64,000 nucleotides of DNA from an uncultured delta proteobacterium (GTDB lineage Bacteria; Desulfobacterota; Desulfovibrionia; Desulfovibrionales; Desulfovibrionaceae): positions 1,262,970 through 1,326,969 of the forward strand of contig LT599018.1 in assembly GCA_900079685.1 (NCBI GenBank). Reading direction: 5' to 3'. The first letter of the stretch is position 1; each line of letters begins with the position of its first letter. The notes beneath the pieces are model-generated. The model was not told where the DNA came from and ran no database searches. It saw only the letters and a list, made by a program, of their open reading frames with translations. Positions 40,346 through 50,076 of the stretch are shown here, piece after piece. The position numbers and the translations under genes are program-made.

Positions 40346-41441
40346 GGGGTTCTCCTTCCCGGCCGTCGCCGGGGGGCGTAGCGAACATTTTGGCCGCGAC
40401 GTCGGGCCAGACCATCTCCGGCGTCATGTCGCGCATGCACTTGTGGTGCTGCAACGGGCATTCCTGCGGGCCGTGCAGCCCGCACGGGCGGCAGGGAAGC
40501 GGCAGTTCCATGACCGTCGCGCCTTCGCCTCTGGGGAAAAACCCCAGTTCCCGCACCGTGGGGCCGAAAAGGGCCGTGACCGGCGTTTTCTGGGGCCAGG
40601 CCAGATGCATGGGGCCGGAGTCGTTGGTCAAATAGCAGGAAAGACGGCCGATAAAGGCGGCGAGTTCCGGCAAAGAGAGCTTGGCCGCGAGATTGATGAT
40701 ACTCTTGCCGTCTTCTTTGGACAACTCGTTCACCGCAAGGGAGACGGTTTCCTCCGCCATGGCCTCTTCATCGCCGGGGCCGCCGAACACCAGGACCCGC
40801 GCGCCTTCCCGCGCGGCCTTAGCCGCAATGGCGGCGAAATATTCCAGGGGCCAGCGCTTGGTGCCCCAGATGGACCCCGGATGCACGCCGAGAACGGGCG
40901 CTGCCCGCTCCGCCGCGAGGGAGGCGAAAAACCGTTCAGCCGCATCCGCCGCCTCCTGGGGCAGCACTATATCCGGCCAGCCGGAAAGCGGCACGCCGCG
41001 CGCGCCGAGATCCAGCGGCAGGAGGAGGCGGAGCAGCCGCTCCACTTCCTCAAATTCCGTAAACAGCCTCGGGACCGTATGGGTATAGAACCAGGCGTTG
41101 GCCCTGGGTTCCGCGTAGCCGATGCGCACCTTGGCGCTGCTCCAGCGGGCCAGCATGCCGCTGCGCAAACTCCCGTGGGCGGAAATCCACAACCCGTAGC
41201 GTTCGCGGCCCAGGGCGCGGCCAAGGCGGAGCGCTTGCAGCGCGCCCTTGTCCCGGCCGCGTTTGTCGTATTCGTACACGTTCGTCAGCGCCGGGTGGGA
41301 CGCGAACAAACCCTTGAATCCCTTGCGGACCCAAAAATCGATGACCGCATCCGGGTAGGCCGCGCGCAAGGTTTGCAGCAAAGGCAACGTGAGGATGGCG
41401 TCCCCGAGAAATGCCGTGTTCCATACGCCGATCTTGGTCAT
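40332..41441 (-). CDS. Glycosyltransferase family 9 (ADP-heptose:LPS heptosyltransferase type)
   Basis: 369 residues. Start TKIGVWNTAFLGDAILTLPLLQTLRAAYPDAVIDF is the GT9 signature. The nucleotide-sugar site is ITNDSGPMHLA-like (CYLTNDSGPMHLAWPQKTPVTALFGPT), and GVHPGSIWGTKRWP is the other conserved loop. It adds a heptose or similar sugar to lipopolysaccharide core on the cytoplasmic side. The C-terminal Cys/His cluster (CRPCGLHGPQECPLQHHKC) is common in GT9 proteins. Confidence 0.92.
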   Translation of the reverse strand: MTKIGVWNTAFLGDAILTLPLLQTLRAAYPDAVIDFWVRKGFKGLFASHPALTNVYEYDKRGRDKGALQALRLGRALGRERYGLWISAHGSLRSGMLARWSSAKVRIGYAEPRANAWFYTHTVPRLFTEFEEVERLLRLLLPLDLGARGVPLSGWPDIVLPQEAADAAERFFASLAAERAAPVLGVHPGSIWGTKRWPLEYFAAIAAKAAREGARVLVFGGPGDEEAMAEETVSLAVNELSKEDGKSIINLAAKLSLPELAAFIGRLSCYLTNDSGPMHLAWPQKTPVTALFGPTVRELGFFPRGEGATVMELPLPCRPCGLHGPQECPLQHHKCMRDMTPEMVWPDVAAKMFATPPGDGREGEPHARG

Positions 41442-41815
41442 AGTCCTTCCATGGGCAATCGCTATTCCGGGAAAACAGGCGGGCGGCGCGATGCGCGCCC
41501 GCCTGAGGCCGTTGACAAAGTCCTCTTTGGCAGCGGCCCGCCGCGTAGGCGTAGGCGGGATTCATTCCCGCCGTTAAACGCCGGAGCGAGCGTGCCTTTA
41601 CAAAACCCGGCTTTGCGGGGTTTGTCATCAAACTGAGGCGGGCGGCGTGATGCGCGCCCGCCTGTTCGCCCACCTCCTAACCGATGCAACTGTATTTTCC
41701 GCAAATCCGCAAGGAGTGCAACTACATATTTTTAAAAAGAAGGCTGTGGACAAACACCGCCTCTCCCCTGTATGACCAACCCGTCCATATCCCTTTCACC
41801 GCTGATGGTCCCGCC
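41442..41815. repeat. Intergenic repeat cluster (REP-like) before trmL
   Basis: 374 bp without a supported gene. A 29-bp unit lies at 41478-41506 and again at 41636-41664 with one mismatch, 158 bp apart; each can fold into a hairpin (AGGCGGGCG against CGCCCGCCT). Between them lie another hairpin (GGCGGG 41555-41560, CCCGCC 41568-41573) and AAACCC/GGGTTT (41603-41623). The inner segment is bordered by TTGACAAA and TTTGTCATCAA, roughly inverted. It looks like a small non-coding repeat or miniature element rather than a gene. The remaining part holds the trmL leader. Confidence 0.65.
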
Positions 41816-42286
41816 ATGCATATCGTCCTGTTCGAACCGGAAATTCCGCCCAACACCGGCAACGTGGCCCGGCTCTGCGCCGCCACGGGCACGGCGCTGC
41901 ACCTTATCGAACCGCTGGGGTTCTCCGTGGAGGACAGGTACTTGAAACGCGCGGGCCTTGACTACTGGCCCCATGTCGCCGTGAAGGTCTGGCCCTGTTT
42001 CGCCGCCTACCGCGAGCATGACGGCGCGGGCAAACGCCTGGTCATGACCAGCAGCCGGGGCGGCACCGCGCTGCACACATTTACCTATACGCCGGACGAC
42101 GCCCTTGTCTTCGGCCCGGAAACGCGCGGCCTGCCGGATCATATGCTGGCCCTTTCCGAGCACAAGGTCCATATCCCGATCCGCGGCGTTGTCCGCAGCC
42201 TGAACCTGTCCACCGCCGCCGGGATCATCCTGTACCAGGCTCTTGCCTCAAGCGGGCTGCTGGATGCCGACCATGAGTTGCGCTGA
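41816..42286 (+). CDS. trmL: tRNA (cytidine(34)-2'-O)-methyltransferase TrmL
   Basis: 156 residues, the usual size. SPOUT-fold motifs: HIVLFEPEIPPNTGNVARLCAATG at the start, LVFGPETRGLP (SAM site) and IPIRGVVRSLNLSTAAGIILYQAL (knot). It 2'-O-methylates the wobble base of tRNA-Leu. ATG 41816 begins the conserved start; an in-frame open extension upstream is not coding. Overlaps cobD by 14 bp. Confidence 0.94.
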   Translation: MHIVLFEPEIPPNTGNVARLCAATGTALHLIEPLGFSVEDRYLKRAGLDYWPHVAVKVWPCFAAYREHDGAGKRLVMTSSRGGTALHTFTYTPDDALVFGPETRGLPDHMLALSEHKVHIPIRGVVRSLNLSTAAGIILYQALASSGLLDADHELR

Positions 42287-43289
42287 GTTTTTTTTCCCGT
42301 TCGCGGATCTGGCCGTCTACTGGTGGCTGCCTGTTACCGCGATTCTTCTTGACCGCTGCATCGGCGACCCGCCCCGCTGGCCCCATCCGGTGCGGTGTAT
42401 CGGCACCCTGCTGGCCGTGGTGGAGCCGCGCGCGCGCCGCCTCCCCCTTCCTGAACGGATCGCGGGCATTTTCGCCGTGCTGGCCGTGCTGTTTCTGACC
42501 TGGGCCTGTGCGCGTCTGCTCCTGCTGTTTCCGTCTGTGTTCGCCCTCCTGTTCGCCGTGTACCTCGCCTTCGCGGGTCTGGCCCTCGGCCAGCTTCTGC
42601 GGGAAGGCAAGGCCGCGCTCGCCCTGCTGGAACAAAACGACGTCGCCGCTGCCCGGACAGCCATCGGCATGCTGGTCAGCCGCGACGTCACCCGGGCGGA
42701 TCACGACACCCTCTGCCGGACCCTGGCCGAAACGCTGGCGGAAAATTTCAATGACGCGTTCATCGCCCCGCTGTTCTGGCTCGTCATCGGCGGCCCGGTG
42801 GGCCTGTGGCTGTACAAGGCGGCCAGCACCATGGATTCCGTGTGGGGATACCCCCACGAACCCTGGACGCGCTTCGGCACCGCCGCCGCCCGGCTGGACG
42901 ACGCCCTGGCCTTTATCCCGGCCAGGCTGACGGCCTTCTTTCTCTATTGCAACGCGATGGTGGGCGCAAAACGGAACGCTTGGCCGGAAAACGGGCTGGA
43001 GAAACCCTCCTGGCCCGGCTTCGCCCGCGTGGCGCGGGACGCGCGGACCATGAAAAGCCCCAACGCGGGCTGGCCCATGGCGGTCTGCGCCTGGATTCAC
43101 CATGCGGCCATGGGAGGCCGGGCCGTGTACGCGGGCAAAGCCGTGGATAAACCCGTCCTCGGCCCGCCGGGGACGGTCTGGACCACGGCAAAACTGCGCG
43201 GACTGTACCAGGCGCTCGCCATGACCGGCTGGGGGGCCGCCGCCCTACTCTGGGCCGGTGCGTTATTGTTCCGGCTGTTCGCTTCTTGA
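42273..43289 (+). CDS. cobD: Adenosylcobinamide-phosphate synthase
   Basis: 338 residues, membrane protein of the CbiB/CobD family. Motifs: ILLDRCIGDPPRWPHPVRCIGTLL at the start, LVSRDVTRADHDTLCRTLAETLAENFNDAFIAPLFW, YKAASTMDSVWGY and RDARTMKSPNAGWPMA. It attaches aminopropanol phosphate to adenosylcobyric acid. The ATG at 42273 lies inside the end of trmL. Also called CbiB in some genomes. Confidence 0.94.
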   Translation: MSCAEFFFPFADLAVYWWLPVTAILLDRCIGDPPRWPHPVRCIGTLLAVVEPRARRLPLPERIAGIFAVLAVLFLTWACARLLLLFPSVFALLFAVYLAFAGLALGQLLREGKAALALLEQNDVAAARTAIGMLVSRDVTRADHDTLCRTLAETLAENFNDAFIAPLFWLVIGGPVGLWLYKAASTMDSVWGYPHEPWTRFGTAAARLDDALAFIPARLTAFFLYCNAMVGAKRNAWPENGLEKPSWPGFARVARDARTMKSPNAGWPMAVCAWIHHAAMGGRAVYAGKAVDKPVLGPPGTVWTTAKLRGLYQALAMTGWGAAALLWAGALLFRLFAS

Positions 43290-43323
43290 TTGCTTTTTTG
43301 ACGCAGATCTTTACTATTCGCGT

Positions 43324-44532
43324 ATGCGGTACGATACCATCATCCTCGGCGCCGGTCCGGCGGGTTTGACCGCCGCCGGCTACGCCGCGCGCCCAAACGG
43401 ATATCAGAGCGGACGGGTCCTTGTCCTGGACAAAGCCCCGCGCCCCGGCACCAAGCTGCTGCTGGCCGGGGGCGGTAAGGGCAACCTCACGAACCGGAAC
43501 GTCGCTGTTTCCGATTACGTCGGGGAAAAACCCGACTTTGCCGCCCCGGCCCTCACGCGCGTTACCCCGGAAACCATCCTCACGGCGCTGCGCAAAACGG
43601 ATATTCCCCTGGAAGAGCGCGAGCACGGCAGAATGTTTTGCACGACCAGCGCCCGCGTTGTTCTGGATCGTCTCCTGGCGCGGCTCGCCCGGACGGCCGT
43701 CGCGGTGCGGACCGGTACGGCCGTGACCTCCATCCGCCACGCCGGGGGCATTTTCACGGTTTCCTGCAACGGCGCGTCCTTCACCGCGCCCCGCTGCATC
43801 CTGGCCACGGGCGGCCCGGCCTGGCCCCAGTGCGGCGCGGACGACTCCGGTCTGCATCTGGCGCGGGAGCTGGGCCACCGCATCGTGCCACCCCGGCCCG
43901 TGCTTGTCCCCTTCGTCATGCCGGAAGGCTGGCCGCTGGCGGGCCTCGCGGGCATAAGCCTTCCGGCGCGGATAGCCTGCGATACGCCCGGCGCTCCCGC
44001 CTTCACGGATTCGCTCCTGTTCACCCACAAGGGCGTCAGCGGCCCGGCAGCATTGCAAATATCCTGCTGGTGGAAAAAGGGAACGGCCCTTACAATTGAT
44101 TTCCTCCCCGGCGAAAACGCCGGTACGCTGCTGGACAGCGCCACGGGCAAAGCGACGCCCGCATCCGTCCTTGGCCGCCTTCTGCCCGAGCGCCTTCTTG
44201 CCGCGCTGCTGGACGGCGCCGTTTCCCGCCGCAGAGTGGCCGAGCTTTCCCGCAAGCAGCGGGACGCCGTCGCGGATGCGCTGCACCGCCACCGCGTCAT
44301 CCCCTCGCGCACAGAGGGGCTTGCCAAAGCCGAAGCCGCCGCCGGGGGGGTGGACGTGGCCGGCGTCGACCCCGCAACCATGCAAAGCCGTCTGGTGCCG
44401 GGGCTGTTCTTCTGCGGCGAAGTCCTGGACATTACCGGCAGGCTCGGCGGCTACAACCTGCACTGGGCCTGGGCCAGCGGCACGGTTGCCGGAGAAGCGG
44501 CGGCGGGAAAAAGAGAAGGAGCATCGTTATGA
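43324..44532 (+). CDS. NAD(P)/FAD-dependent oxidoreductase, HI0933/YhiN family
   Basis: 402 residues. FAD-binding GAGPAGLTAAGYAA at the N terminus; KLLLAGGGKGNLTNRN is the HI0933 family hallmark; ILATGGPAWPQCGADDSG and FFCGEVLDITGRLGGYNLHWAWASG complete the FAD site. The family (BaiN, YhiN) is poorly understood; one member reduces bile acid intermediates. ATG 43324 is chosen because the Rossmann start follows it. Overlaps the next gene by ATGA. Confidence 0.87.
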   Translation: MRYDTIILGAGPAGLTAAGYAARPNGYQSGRVLVLDKAPRPGTKLLLAGGGKGNLTNRNVAVSDYVGEKPDFAAPALTRVTPETILTALRKTDIPLEEREHGRMFCTTSARVVLDRLLARLARTAVAVRTGTAVTSIRHAGGIFTVSCNGASFTAPRCILATGGPAWPQCGADDSGLHLARELGHRIVPPRPVLVPFVMPEGWPLAGLAGISLPARIACDTPGAPAFTDSLLFTHKGVSGPAALQISCWWKKGTALTIDFLPGENAGTLLDSATGKATPASVLGRLLPERLLAALLDGAVSRRRVAELSRKQRDAVADALHRHRVIPSRTEGLAKAEAAAGGVDVAGVDPATMQSRLVPGLFFCGEVLDITGRLGGYNLHWAWASGTVAGEAAAGKREGASL

Positions 44533-45161
44533 CTGAGATAGAACTACTTATCTGCGTGGCGGTCCTCGCCGGAATTGCCGCCAGCAGGCTTCTGAAAAAA
44601 CAGCGCAGGCCGAACCACGGCCTGCCGCACCTGGAACAGGTCATGCAAGGCGACGCGGATGCGGCGCAACTTCTGGATCTGGCCGACGCGCTTGCCAAAA
44701 GCGTGATAGACCGGGCGAAAGCGCTCGGCAAACCCCCTCTTTTCATTACGGCCAGCGGCGATCTGTACGACGACTTTTTCCCGCCCAGAGAACCGCGCCC
44801 CGGCAGCACGCCGGAGCAATACGCCAACGCCGTTCTGGCGGACTGCGTCAGACGCTACAGAGACGCCAGAGCCCATCGGGCCGTGGAAATATTCCACTTT
44901 CCCCTATATGCCCTGTGCACCGGGGCGGGGCTTGCCGTCTCCTCCTTCCGGCGCCTGGGCGGGTCTTCGCGGGACATGCGCGACCTCGCGGAATTTCTGG
45001 CCCCGCCGCTGGACCCCGGCGATTGGGAACAATACAGGGACTATTATCTTGAAGTGGCTTTGCTGCTCGACCTGCCGCGCGCGCGGATAGACGCCTACCT
45101 CGCGAAACGGTGGGAAATTTGCAGCAACAGGCTTAAGGACGCGGCGCCTCCCCTTCAATAG
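44529..45161 (+). CDS. Hypothetical protein, N-terminally membrane-anchored
   Basis: 210 residues: one short hydrophobic segment (IELLICVAVLAGIAASRLL), then a soluble acidic-helical part with PPLFITASGDLYDDFFPPREPRPGSTPEQYANAVLADCVRRYRDARAHRAVE and a helical tail. No family recognised. The start overlaps the FAD oxidoreductase stop (ATGA), so the two are coexpressed. Confidence 0.6.
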   Translation: MTEIELLICVAVLAGIAASRLLKKQRRPNHGLPHLEQVMQGDADAAQLLDLADALAKSVIDRAKALGKPPLFITASGDLYDDFFPPREPRPGSTPEQYANAVLADCVRRYRDARAHRAVEIFHFPLYALCTGAGLAVSSFRRLGGSSRDMRDLAEFLAPPLDPGDWEQYRDYYLEVALLLDLPRARIDAYLAKRWEICSNRLKDAAPPLQ

Positions 45162-45217
45162 TTTACCTCCCGGCGAAATCGCCGTATGTATGCGCATCTT
45201 TTACTTCCGGAGCGTTC

Positions 45218-46552
45218 ATGTCTTCTTCTGTTGTCATTATCGGCGCGGGCCTTGCGGGGTGCGAATGCGCCATGGCCCTTGCCGCGCGCGGCCTGCCCGT
45301 CGTTCTGTACGAAATGAAACCCGGGGCCTTTTCCCCGGCCCATACCAGCGCGGATTTCGCCGAGCTCGTCTGTTCCAACTCGTTCCGCTCGGATGAGCCG
45401 GAAAACGCCGTCGGCCTTTTGAAGGAAGAAATGCGCGCCCTCGGCAGCCTTGTCATGGACGTTGCCGGGCAAACCAGAGTCCCCGCGGGCAAAGCCCTGG
45501 CCGTGGACCGGGAACGCTTTGCCGCCGCCATGACGCAACGGATTATGGAGACGCCGAATATCACGGTCGTCCGCCGGGAAGTGACCGCGCTGGACGATGC
45601 GGCCTCCCTCACGCCGGAGGGAACGGCGCCCCGCGCCGTTGTGGTGGCCGCCGGTCCCCTGGCTTCGGACGCGCTCTCGCAAAGCCTCGCCGCCCTGACC
45701 GGCGGCGAATCGCTCTATTTCTACGACGCCATCGCGCCCATCATCCTCACGGATTCCGTCAACATGGACATCGCCTTCTGGGGCGCGCGCTATAACCCCG
45801 AGGATTCCGATTACCTTAACTGCCCCATGGAAAAGGACGAATACTTCGCCTTTTACGAGGCCCTGCTCGCGGGGGAAAAGGTGGCGGCGCGCGAGTTTGA
45901 AAAGGAAACGCATTTCGAGGGCTGCATGCCGATCGAAGCGCTGGCCGAGCGCGGCCCGCGCACGTTGGCCTTCGGCCCGCTCAAGCCCGTGGGGTTCACC
46001 GACCCGCGCACCGGAAGGCGGCCTTACGCCCTGCTCCAACTCAGGCTCGAAAACCTGAACAAGAGCACCGTGAACATGGTGGGCTGCCAGACGAAATTGA
46101 CGTACGGGGCGCAAGCCGAAATTTTCCGCCTGATACCGGGGCTGGAAAAGGCCGAATTTGCCCGGTTCGGCAGCATGCACCGCAACACCTTTGTCAACGC
46201 GCCCAAAGTGCTCGGCCCGGATCTTTCCCTAAAGGGGCACCCCGGCATCTATCTGGCGGGGCAGATCACCGGCGTCGAGGGCTACGTGGAATCCGCCGCC
46301 AACGGGCTCTGGCTCGGCTTGTCCCTGGCCGCGGCGCTGCAGGGGAAGACGCTCCCCCCGCCGCCGGAAACCACGGCCATGGGCTCGCTTCTCCGCCACC
46401 TGCAAACCCCGGTCAAGCATTTCCAGCCCTCCAACGTGCAGTATGGCCTCATGCCCGAACTCGGCGAACGGATCCGCAGAGATTCGCGCAAGGCGCAATA
46501 TGCCGCGCGGGGCCGCGCCGCGTTCGAGGCCTGGTGCCGGGAAACGGCCTGA
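45218..46552 (+). CDS. trmFO: Methylenetetrahydrofolate-tRNA-(uracil(54)-C5)-methyltransferase TrmFO
   Basis: 444 residues. FAD-binding [21 protein letters not shown], then [29 protein letters not shown] and [13 protein letters not shown], with [21 protein letters not shown] near the C terminus; all are TrmFO landmarks. It makes ribothymidine at tRNA position 54 with folate as carbon donor and FADH2 as reductant. Start ATG 45218. A very strong terminator follows. Confidence 0.95.
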   Translation: MSSSVVIIGAGLAGCECAMALAARGLPVVLYEMKPGAFSPAHTSADFAELVCSNSFRSDEPENAVGLLKEEMRALGSLVMDVAGQTRVPAGKALAVDRERFAAAMTQRIMETPNITVVRREVTALDDAASLTPEGTAPRAVVVAAGPLASDALSQSLAALTGGESLYFYDAIAPIILTDSVNMDIAFWGARYNPEDSDYLNCPMEKDEYFAFYEALLAGEKVAAREFEKETHFEGCMPIEALAERGPRTLAFGPLKPVGFTDPRTGRRPYALLQLRLENLNKSTVNMVGCQTKLTYGAQAEIFRLIPGLEKAEFARFGSMHRNTFVNAPKVLGPDLSLKGHPGIYLAGQITGVEGYVESAANGLWLGLSLAAALQGKTLPPPPETTAMGSLLRHLQTPVKHFQPSNVQYGLMPELGERIRRDSRKAQYAARGRAAFEAWCRETA

Positions 46553-46572
46553 CACCCGGGACATCCAACCCG

Positions 46573-46622
46573 CAACAAGCCGCCGGGCGGGAAAACATCC
46601 CGCCCGGCGGCTTGTTGTTTTT
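46573..46622. terminator. Strong terminator after trmFO
   Basis: Perfect 20-bp arms (46573-46592 and 46598-46617), 5-nt loop, then a T-run (to 46622). Serves trmFO and stands between it and the convergent DUF2179 gene. Confidence 0.93.
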
Positions 46623-46655
46623 GCGGCGGCCGGGTGATGCCCGGTCCTTGCGCCG

Positions 46656-47210
46656 CTATTTCCGTTGCAGCAGCGACTGCCGCTTGGCGAAAATGCCGAG
46701 CTGCTTCGCGCGGATATCCTCGACAAGGCAGAAAGCCTTGGGGTCAAAGCTCTCGATCAGGGATTCGACCTTCTTCGCGTCCCGCCGGTTTATGACCGTC
46801 TCGATGATGTCGATCTCGGAGACGGACCCTTCCCCGTGGACCATGGTGGAGCCGAACCCGTCCTTATTCAGCAGCGCCATCAGCTCATGGCCGTTCAGCA
46901 GGGTGAACACCCGGTATTTGGCGAACCCGTACCCGATGCGCTCTTCGATGCACAGCCCGATGTACGTCCCGGTGGCATACCCGCCCGCGTACGACAGAAA
47001 GCTCAGCAAATCGTTGGCCCGCGAAAGCACCTGGGCGATGATGACCACCCAGATGAACACCTCGACGAACCCGATCAGCGGGGCGATTTTCTTCTCGCCC
47101 TTCGAGACGAAAAGAATACGCAGCGTTCCCAGGGAAACGTCGCAGATCCGCCCGAAAAAGATCGCCAGGGGCAGGGCCCAGGGATACGCATCCAGCAACG
47201 CGTGCAACAT
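46656..47210 (-). CDS. DUF2179/UPF0316-type membrane protein
   Basis: 184 residues. Three helices near the N terminus ([52 protein letters not shown]) and a soluble C-terminal DUF2179 domain ([43 protein letters not shown]). This is the YebE/UPF0316 arrangement; function unknown, perhaps ligand sensing through the DUF2179 domain. ATG 47210 has AGGA upstream. Confidence 0.83.
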   Translation of the reverse strand: MLHALLDAYPWALPLAIFFGRICDVSLGTLRILFVSKGEKKIAPLIGFVEVFIWVVIIAQVLSRANDLLSFLSYAGGYATGTYIGLCIEERIGYGFAKYRVFTLLNGHELMALLNKDGFGSTMVHGEGSVSEIDIIETVINRRDAKKVESLIESFDPKAFCLVEDIRAKQLGIFAKRQSLLQRK

Positions 47211-47259
47211 GATCCATCCTTGGCCGGGCGACGCCCGGTCGTTGTTTGTTCCCGTACCG

Positions 47260-48147
47260 TTACATTTCCCGGCGCTTCTTCGGCCTGGGCGGTATCCGCC
47301 GTTCACAGGGCACCGCCACCTGGCAGAGCCCGCAGCCGTAGCCGTCAAAATGCCATGTATTCTTGACGTAGTCCGCTGTCACGCCATTGAGATACGCCTT
47401 GCAGACCCGTTTATCATGCCCCTCCGGCGACAGCGCGCCGACCGGGCACCGCTTCATGCACACGCCGCACGTGCCGGAATTGAAAAACAGACAATACTCC
47501 CGGTGGTCCGTGTAAGGCCGCCCGGCCACCGGCACGGCGAGGCGCACGACGACCGACCCCGCCCGCATGGCCTTGCCCATGGGCGTTATAAGCCCGTCGC
47601 ACAGGCCGAATGTCCCCAGCCCGGCGGCATAGGCCGCGTGGCGCTCGGACCAGGTCGAGGAAAAGACATATTCTTCCGAGGGCATGCCCTGCCATTCCTT
47701 CAGGATGAACGGGGCCACGGCCTGTATGCCCTTTGCATGCAGCGACGCGAGCATGTGCCGCCGCAAGCCGTTGTTCACGTGCTCCTCGCCGAAGATCCGC
47801 GACCGCGCCCAGCGCTCCGCGGGCAGCGCTTTTTCCTTTCTGTGGTCGCGCAGCGTCGCCTCGGTTTGCGGCAGTATCCAACTCATGACCGCGAGTTCCG
47901 AGGCCGTGACCGTTTCCTCCGGGTATCCCAGGGAAAAGGCTTCCAGCGGCGTCCAGTGGTAGGAACCCACGTGGCGCTTGAAATCCTCCCATATGAGGTC
48001 ATCCCCGGCGGCAAGGGCCGTCAGGGGCGGATCAAATGCCGGCTCGCGGGTGCCCGGCAAATGCATGTCATTATCCGGGCTCCCTATAAAGGCGTTGGCC
48101 GTTTCCGTCAACCAGGCAGCCGCCGCGGCGGGAGAAGCAAAGGACAT
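47260..48147 (-). CDS. Epoxyqueuosine reductase-like 4Fe-4S protein
   Basis: 295 residues. Two ferredoxin-type clusters are visible near the C terminus: [13 protein letters not shown] and, after a Cys-Lys-Ala-Tyr stretch, [15 protein letters not shown]. The layout resembles the second half of QueG, but the N-terminal part ([20 protein letters not shown] and onward) does not look like the QueG corrinoid-binding domain to me. Hence an electron-transfer or corrinoid-activation role is possible. ATG 48147 has AAGGAGG upstream. Faces the ahbB-hemL genes across a divergent gap. Confidence 0.72.
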   Translation of the reverse strand: MSFASPAAAAAWLTETANAFIGSPDNDMHLPGTREPAFDPPLTALAAGDDLIWEDFKRHVGSYHWTPLEAFSLGYPEETVTASELAVMSWILPQTEATLRDHRKEKALPAERWARSRIFGEEHVNNGLRRHMLASLHAKGIQAVAPFILKEWQGMPSEEYVFSSTWSERHAAYAAGLGTFGLCDGLITPMGKAMRAGSVVVRLAVPVAGRPYTDHREYCLFFNSGTCGVCMKRCPVGALSPEGHDKRVCKAYLNGVTADYVKNTWHFDGYGCGLCQVAVPCERRIPPRPKKRREM

Positions 48148-48297
48148 ACGCGCCTCCTTGGAATAAAAGAGAATGGCTCTGTGCTCCTCCCCGGTATACG
48201 GGCTTGCCGTTTTCGGGTCAATCGGGGAGGGCACGAGCACGATAGCGGCTTGCCTCCGAACGGTCTACGGGTTATGAAATCAGCTTGGAGCGACGAT

Positions 48298-48768
48298 ATG
48301 GCATTCACTGAAACCGAACGCGCGATTTTACGCATAGTGCAACGCGACCTGCCGGACAGCCTCACCCCGTTCGCGGACATCGCCGAAGCCGCGGGCACGG
48401 ACGAGGCATACGTGCTCGATCTTCTGCGCCGCATGAAAGAGACGGGCGCCATCCGCCGCTTCGGGGCCAGCGTCAAACACCAGAAAGCCGGGTTCACCCA
48501 CAACGCGATGGTGGCCTGGAAAATCGCCCCCGAACATGTGGATGAAGCCGGGAAAGCCGCCGCCGCCAACGAGAGCGTTTCCCACTGCTACTACAGGCCT
48601 TCCCCCGTGGAGGACTGGCCGTACACCCTGTACACCATGGTCCACGGCCGCTCGGAACAGGAGTGCGAGGCCGCCATAGCGGCCCTTGGCGCGCTGCCCC
48701 GCATGGGAGAGCACGCCGTGCTCTCCAGCCTCAAGGAACTGAAAAAAATATCCATGACCTATTTCTGA
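48298..48768 (+). CDS. ahbB: Siroheme decarboxylase subunit (AhbB-type, Lrp/AsnC fold)
   Basis: 156 residues with an AsnC-like winged helix ([49 protein letters not shown]) and a ligand domain with [27 protein letters not shown], which matches the AhbA/AhbB siroheme decarboxylases of Desulfovibrio. These remove two carboxyls from siroheme to make didecarboxysiroheme in the alternative heme pathway. The His in VSHCYYR is close to the proposed siroheme ligand. Only one of the two subunits is here. Directly followed by hemL, which supports a tetrapyrrole role. Confidence 0.83.
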   Translation: MAFTETERAILRIVQRDLPDSLTPFADIAEAAGTDEAYVLDLLRRMKETGAIRRFGASVKHQKAGFTHNAMVAWKIAPEHVDEAGKAAAANESVSHCYYRPSPVEDWPYTLYTMVHGRSEQECEAAIAALGALPRMGEHAVLSSLKELKKISMTYF

Positions 48769-48780
48769 CAGGAGATTTCC

Positions 48781-50058
48781 ATGCCCACCCGTTCCCAGGA
48801 GCTCTTTGCCCGCGCCGAAAAACGCATCCCCGGCGGCGTCAACAGCCCCGTGCGCGCCTGCATTTCCGTCGGCGCGGATCCCTTTTTCGTCGCCTCCGCC
48901 TCGGGCAGCCGCCTTACCACGGTCGACGGGGAGGAATATATCGACCTCGTCCAGTCCTGGGGGCCGCTCCTGCTCGGGCACGCGCACCCCGCCGTGACAA
49001 AGGCCGTGGTGGACGCGGCCGCCAAGGGCTCCAGCTACGGCGCGCCCTGCGAGGACGAGGTGCGCCTCGCCGAAGCCGTCTGCAACGCCATGCCCCACGT
49101 GGAAATGGTCCGCATGGTCAACTCCGGCACCGAAGCCACCATGAGCGCCCTGCGCCTCGCCCGGGCCGCCACCGGGCGCAATAAACTCATCAAGTTTGAA
49201 GGCTGCTACCACGGGCACGGCGACGCCTTCCTCGCCAGCGCCGGGTCCGGGGTGGCGACGCTCTCCATTCCCGGCACGCCGGGCGTTCCCGAAGCGGTCG
49301 TCGCGGATACCCTCCTTGCCCCCTACAACGACCTGCAAAAGGTCCGCGAGCTTTTCGCCTCCCACGGCAAGGACATCGCCGCCGTGATCGTGGAACCCGT
49401 CGCGGGCAACATGGGCCTCGTCCTGCCCGCGCCCGGCTTCCTCCAGGGGCTGCGCGACCTGTGCGACGAATCCGGCGCGCTCCTGATCCTCGACGAGGTC
49501 ATTACGGGCTTTCGCGTGGGCTATAACGGCGCGGCGTCACGCTTCGGCATCAGGCCGGACCTCACCACCCTGGGCAAGATCATCGGCGGAGGCCTCCCTG
49601 TCGGGGCTTACGGCGGCAGGCGGGACCTCATGGAGCAGGTCGCACCGAGCGGCGGCGTGTACCAGGCCGGGACGCTGGCGGGCAACCCCCTGGCCATGGC
49701 CGCCGGGCTTGCGACCCTTGGCGTGCTTGCGAAAAGCGACTACGCCGCGCTGGAAAACAGGACCGAAACTTTCTGCGCCGCGCTGGAAAAACTGTTCGCG
49801 GGCGCCGCGATTCCCGTGCGGATCAACCGGATCGCCAGCATGTTCACCATCTTTTTCACCGCGTCCCCGGTGACGGATTTCGCCTCCGCCAAACAGGGGG
49901 ACGCCAAACGGTACGCCGCCCTGTACCGGGCCATGCGCGCCAACGGTGTGGCGCTGGCTCCCTCGGCCTTTGAAGCGGCCATGCTCTCCTTCGCCCACAC
50001 GGACGAGGACATGGCGGCCGTGCTCGCCGCCTTCAAAGCATCCGTCGCGGCGCTGTAA
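48781..50058 (+). CDS. hemL: Glutamate-1-semialdehyde 2,1-aminomutase
   Basis: 425 residues, family length. [13 protein letters not shown] at the start, [38 protein letters not shown], and the PLP-lysine motif [18 protein letters not shown]. It makes 5-aminolevulinate in the C5 pathway, feeding siroheme, heme and B12. ATG 48781 follows AGGAG. Cotranscribed with ahbB (12 bp gap). Confidence 0.96.
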   Translation: MPTRSQELFARAEKRIPGGVNSPVRACISVGADPFFVASASGSRLTTVDGEEYIDLVQSWGPLLLGHAHPAVTKAVVDAAAKGSSYGAPCEDEVRLAEAVCNAMPHVEMVRMVNSGTEATMSALRLARAATGRNKLIKFEGCYHGHGDAFLASAGSGVATLSIPGTPGVPEAVVADTLLAPYNDLQKVRELFASHGKDIAAVIVEPVAGNMGLVLPAPGFLQGLRDLCDESGALLILDEVITGFRVGYNGAASRFGIRPDLTTLGKIIGGGLPVGAYGGRRDLMEQVAPSGGVYQAGTLAGNPLAMAAGLATLGVLAKSDYAALENRTETFCAALEKLFAGAAIPVRINRIASMFTIFFTASPVTDFASAKQGDAKRYAALYRAMRANGVALAPSAFEAAMLSFAHTDEDMAAVLAAFKASVAAL

Positions 50059-50076
50059 CCGGTGCAAGGTATCCGC

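Noticed and set aside
46534-48297. In-frame extension upstream of ahbB
   Set aside because: It runs antisense to the DUF2179 and QueG-like genes and lacks protein-like character; ahbB begins at 48298.
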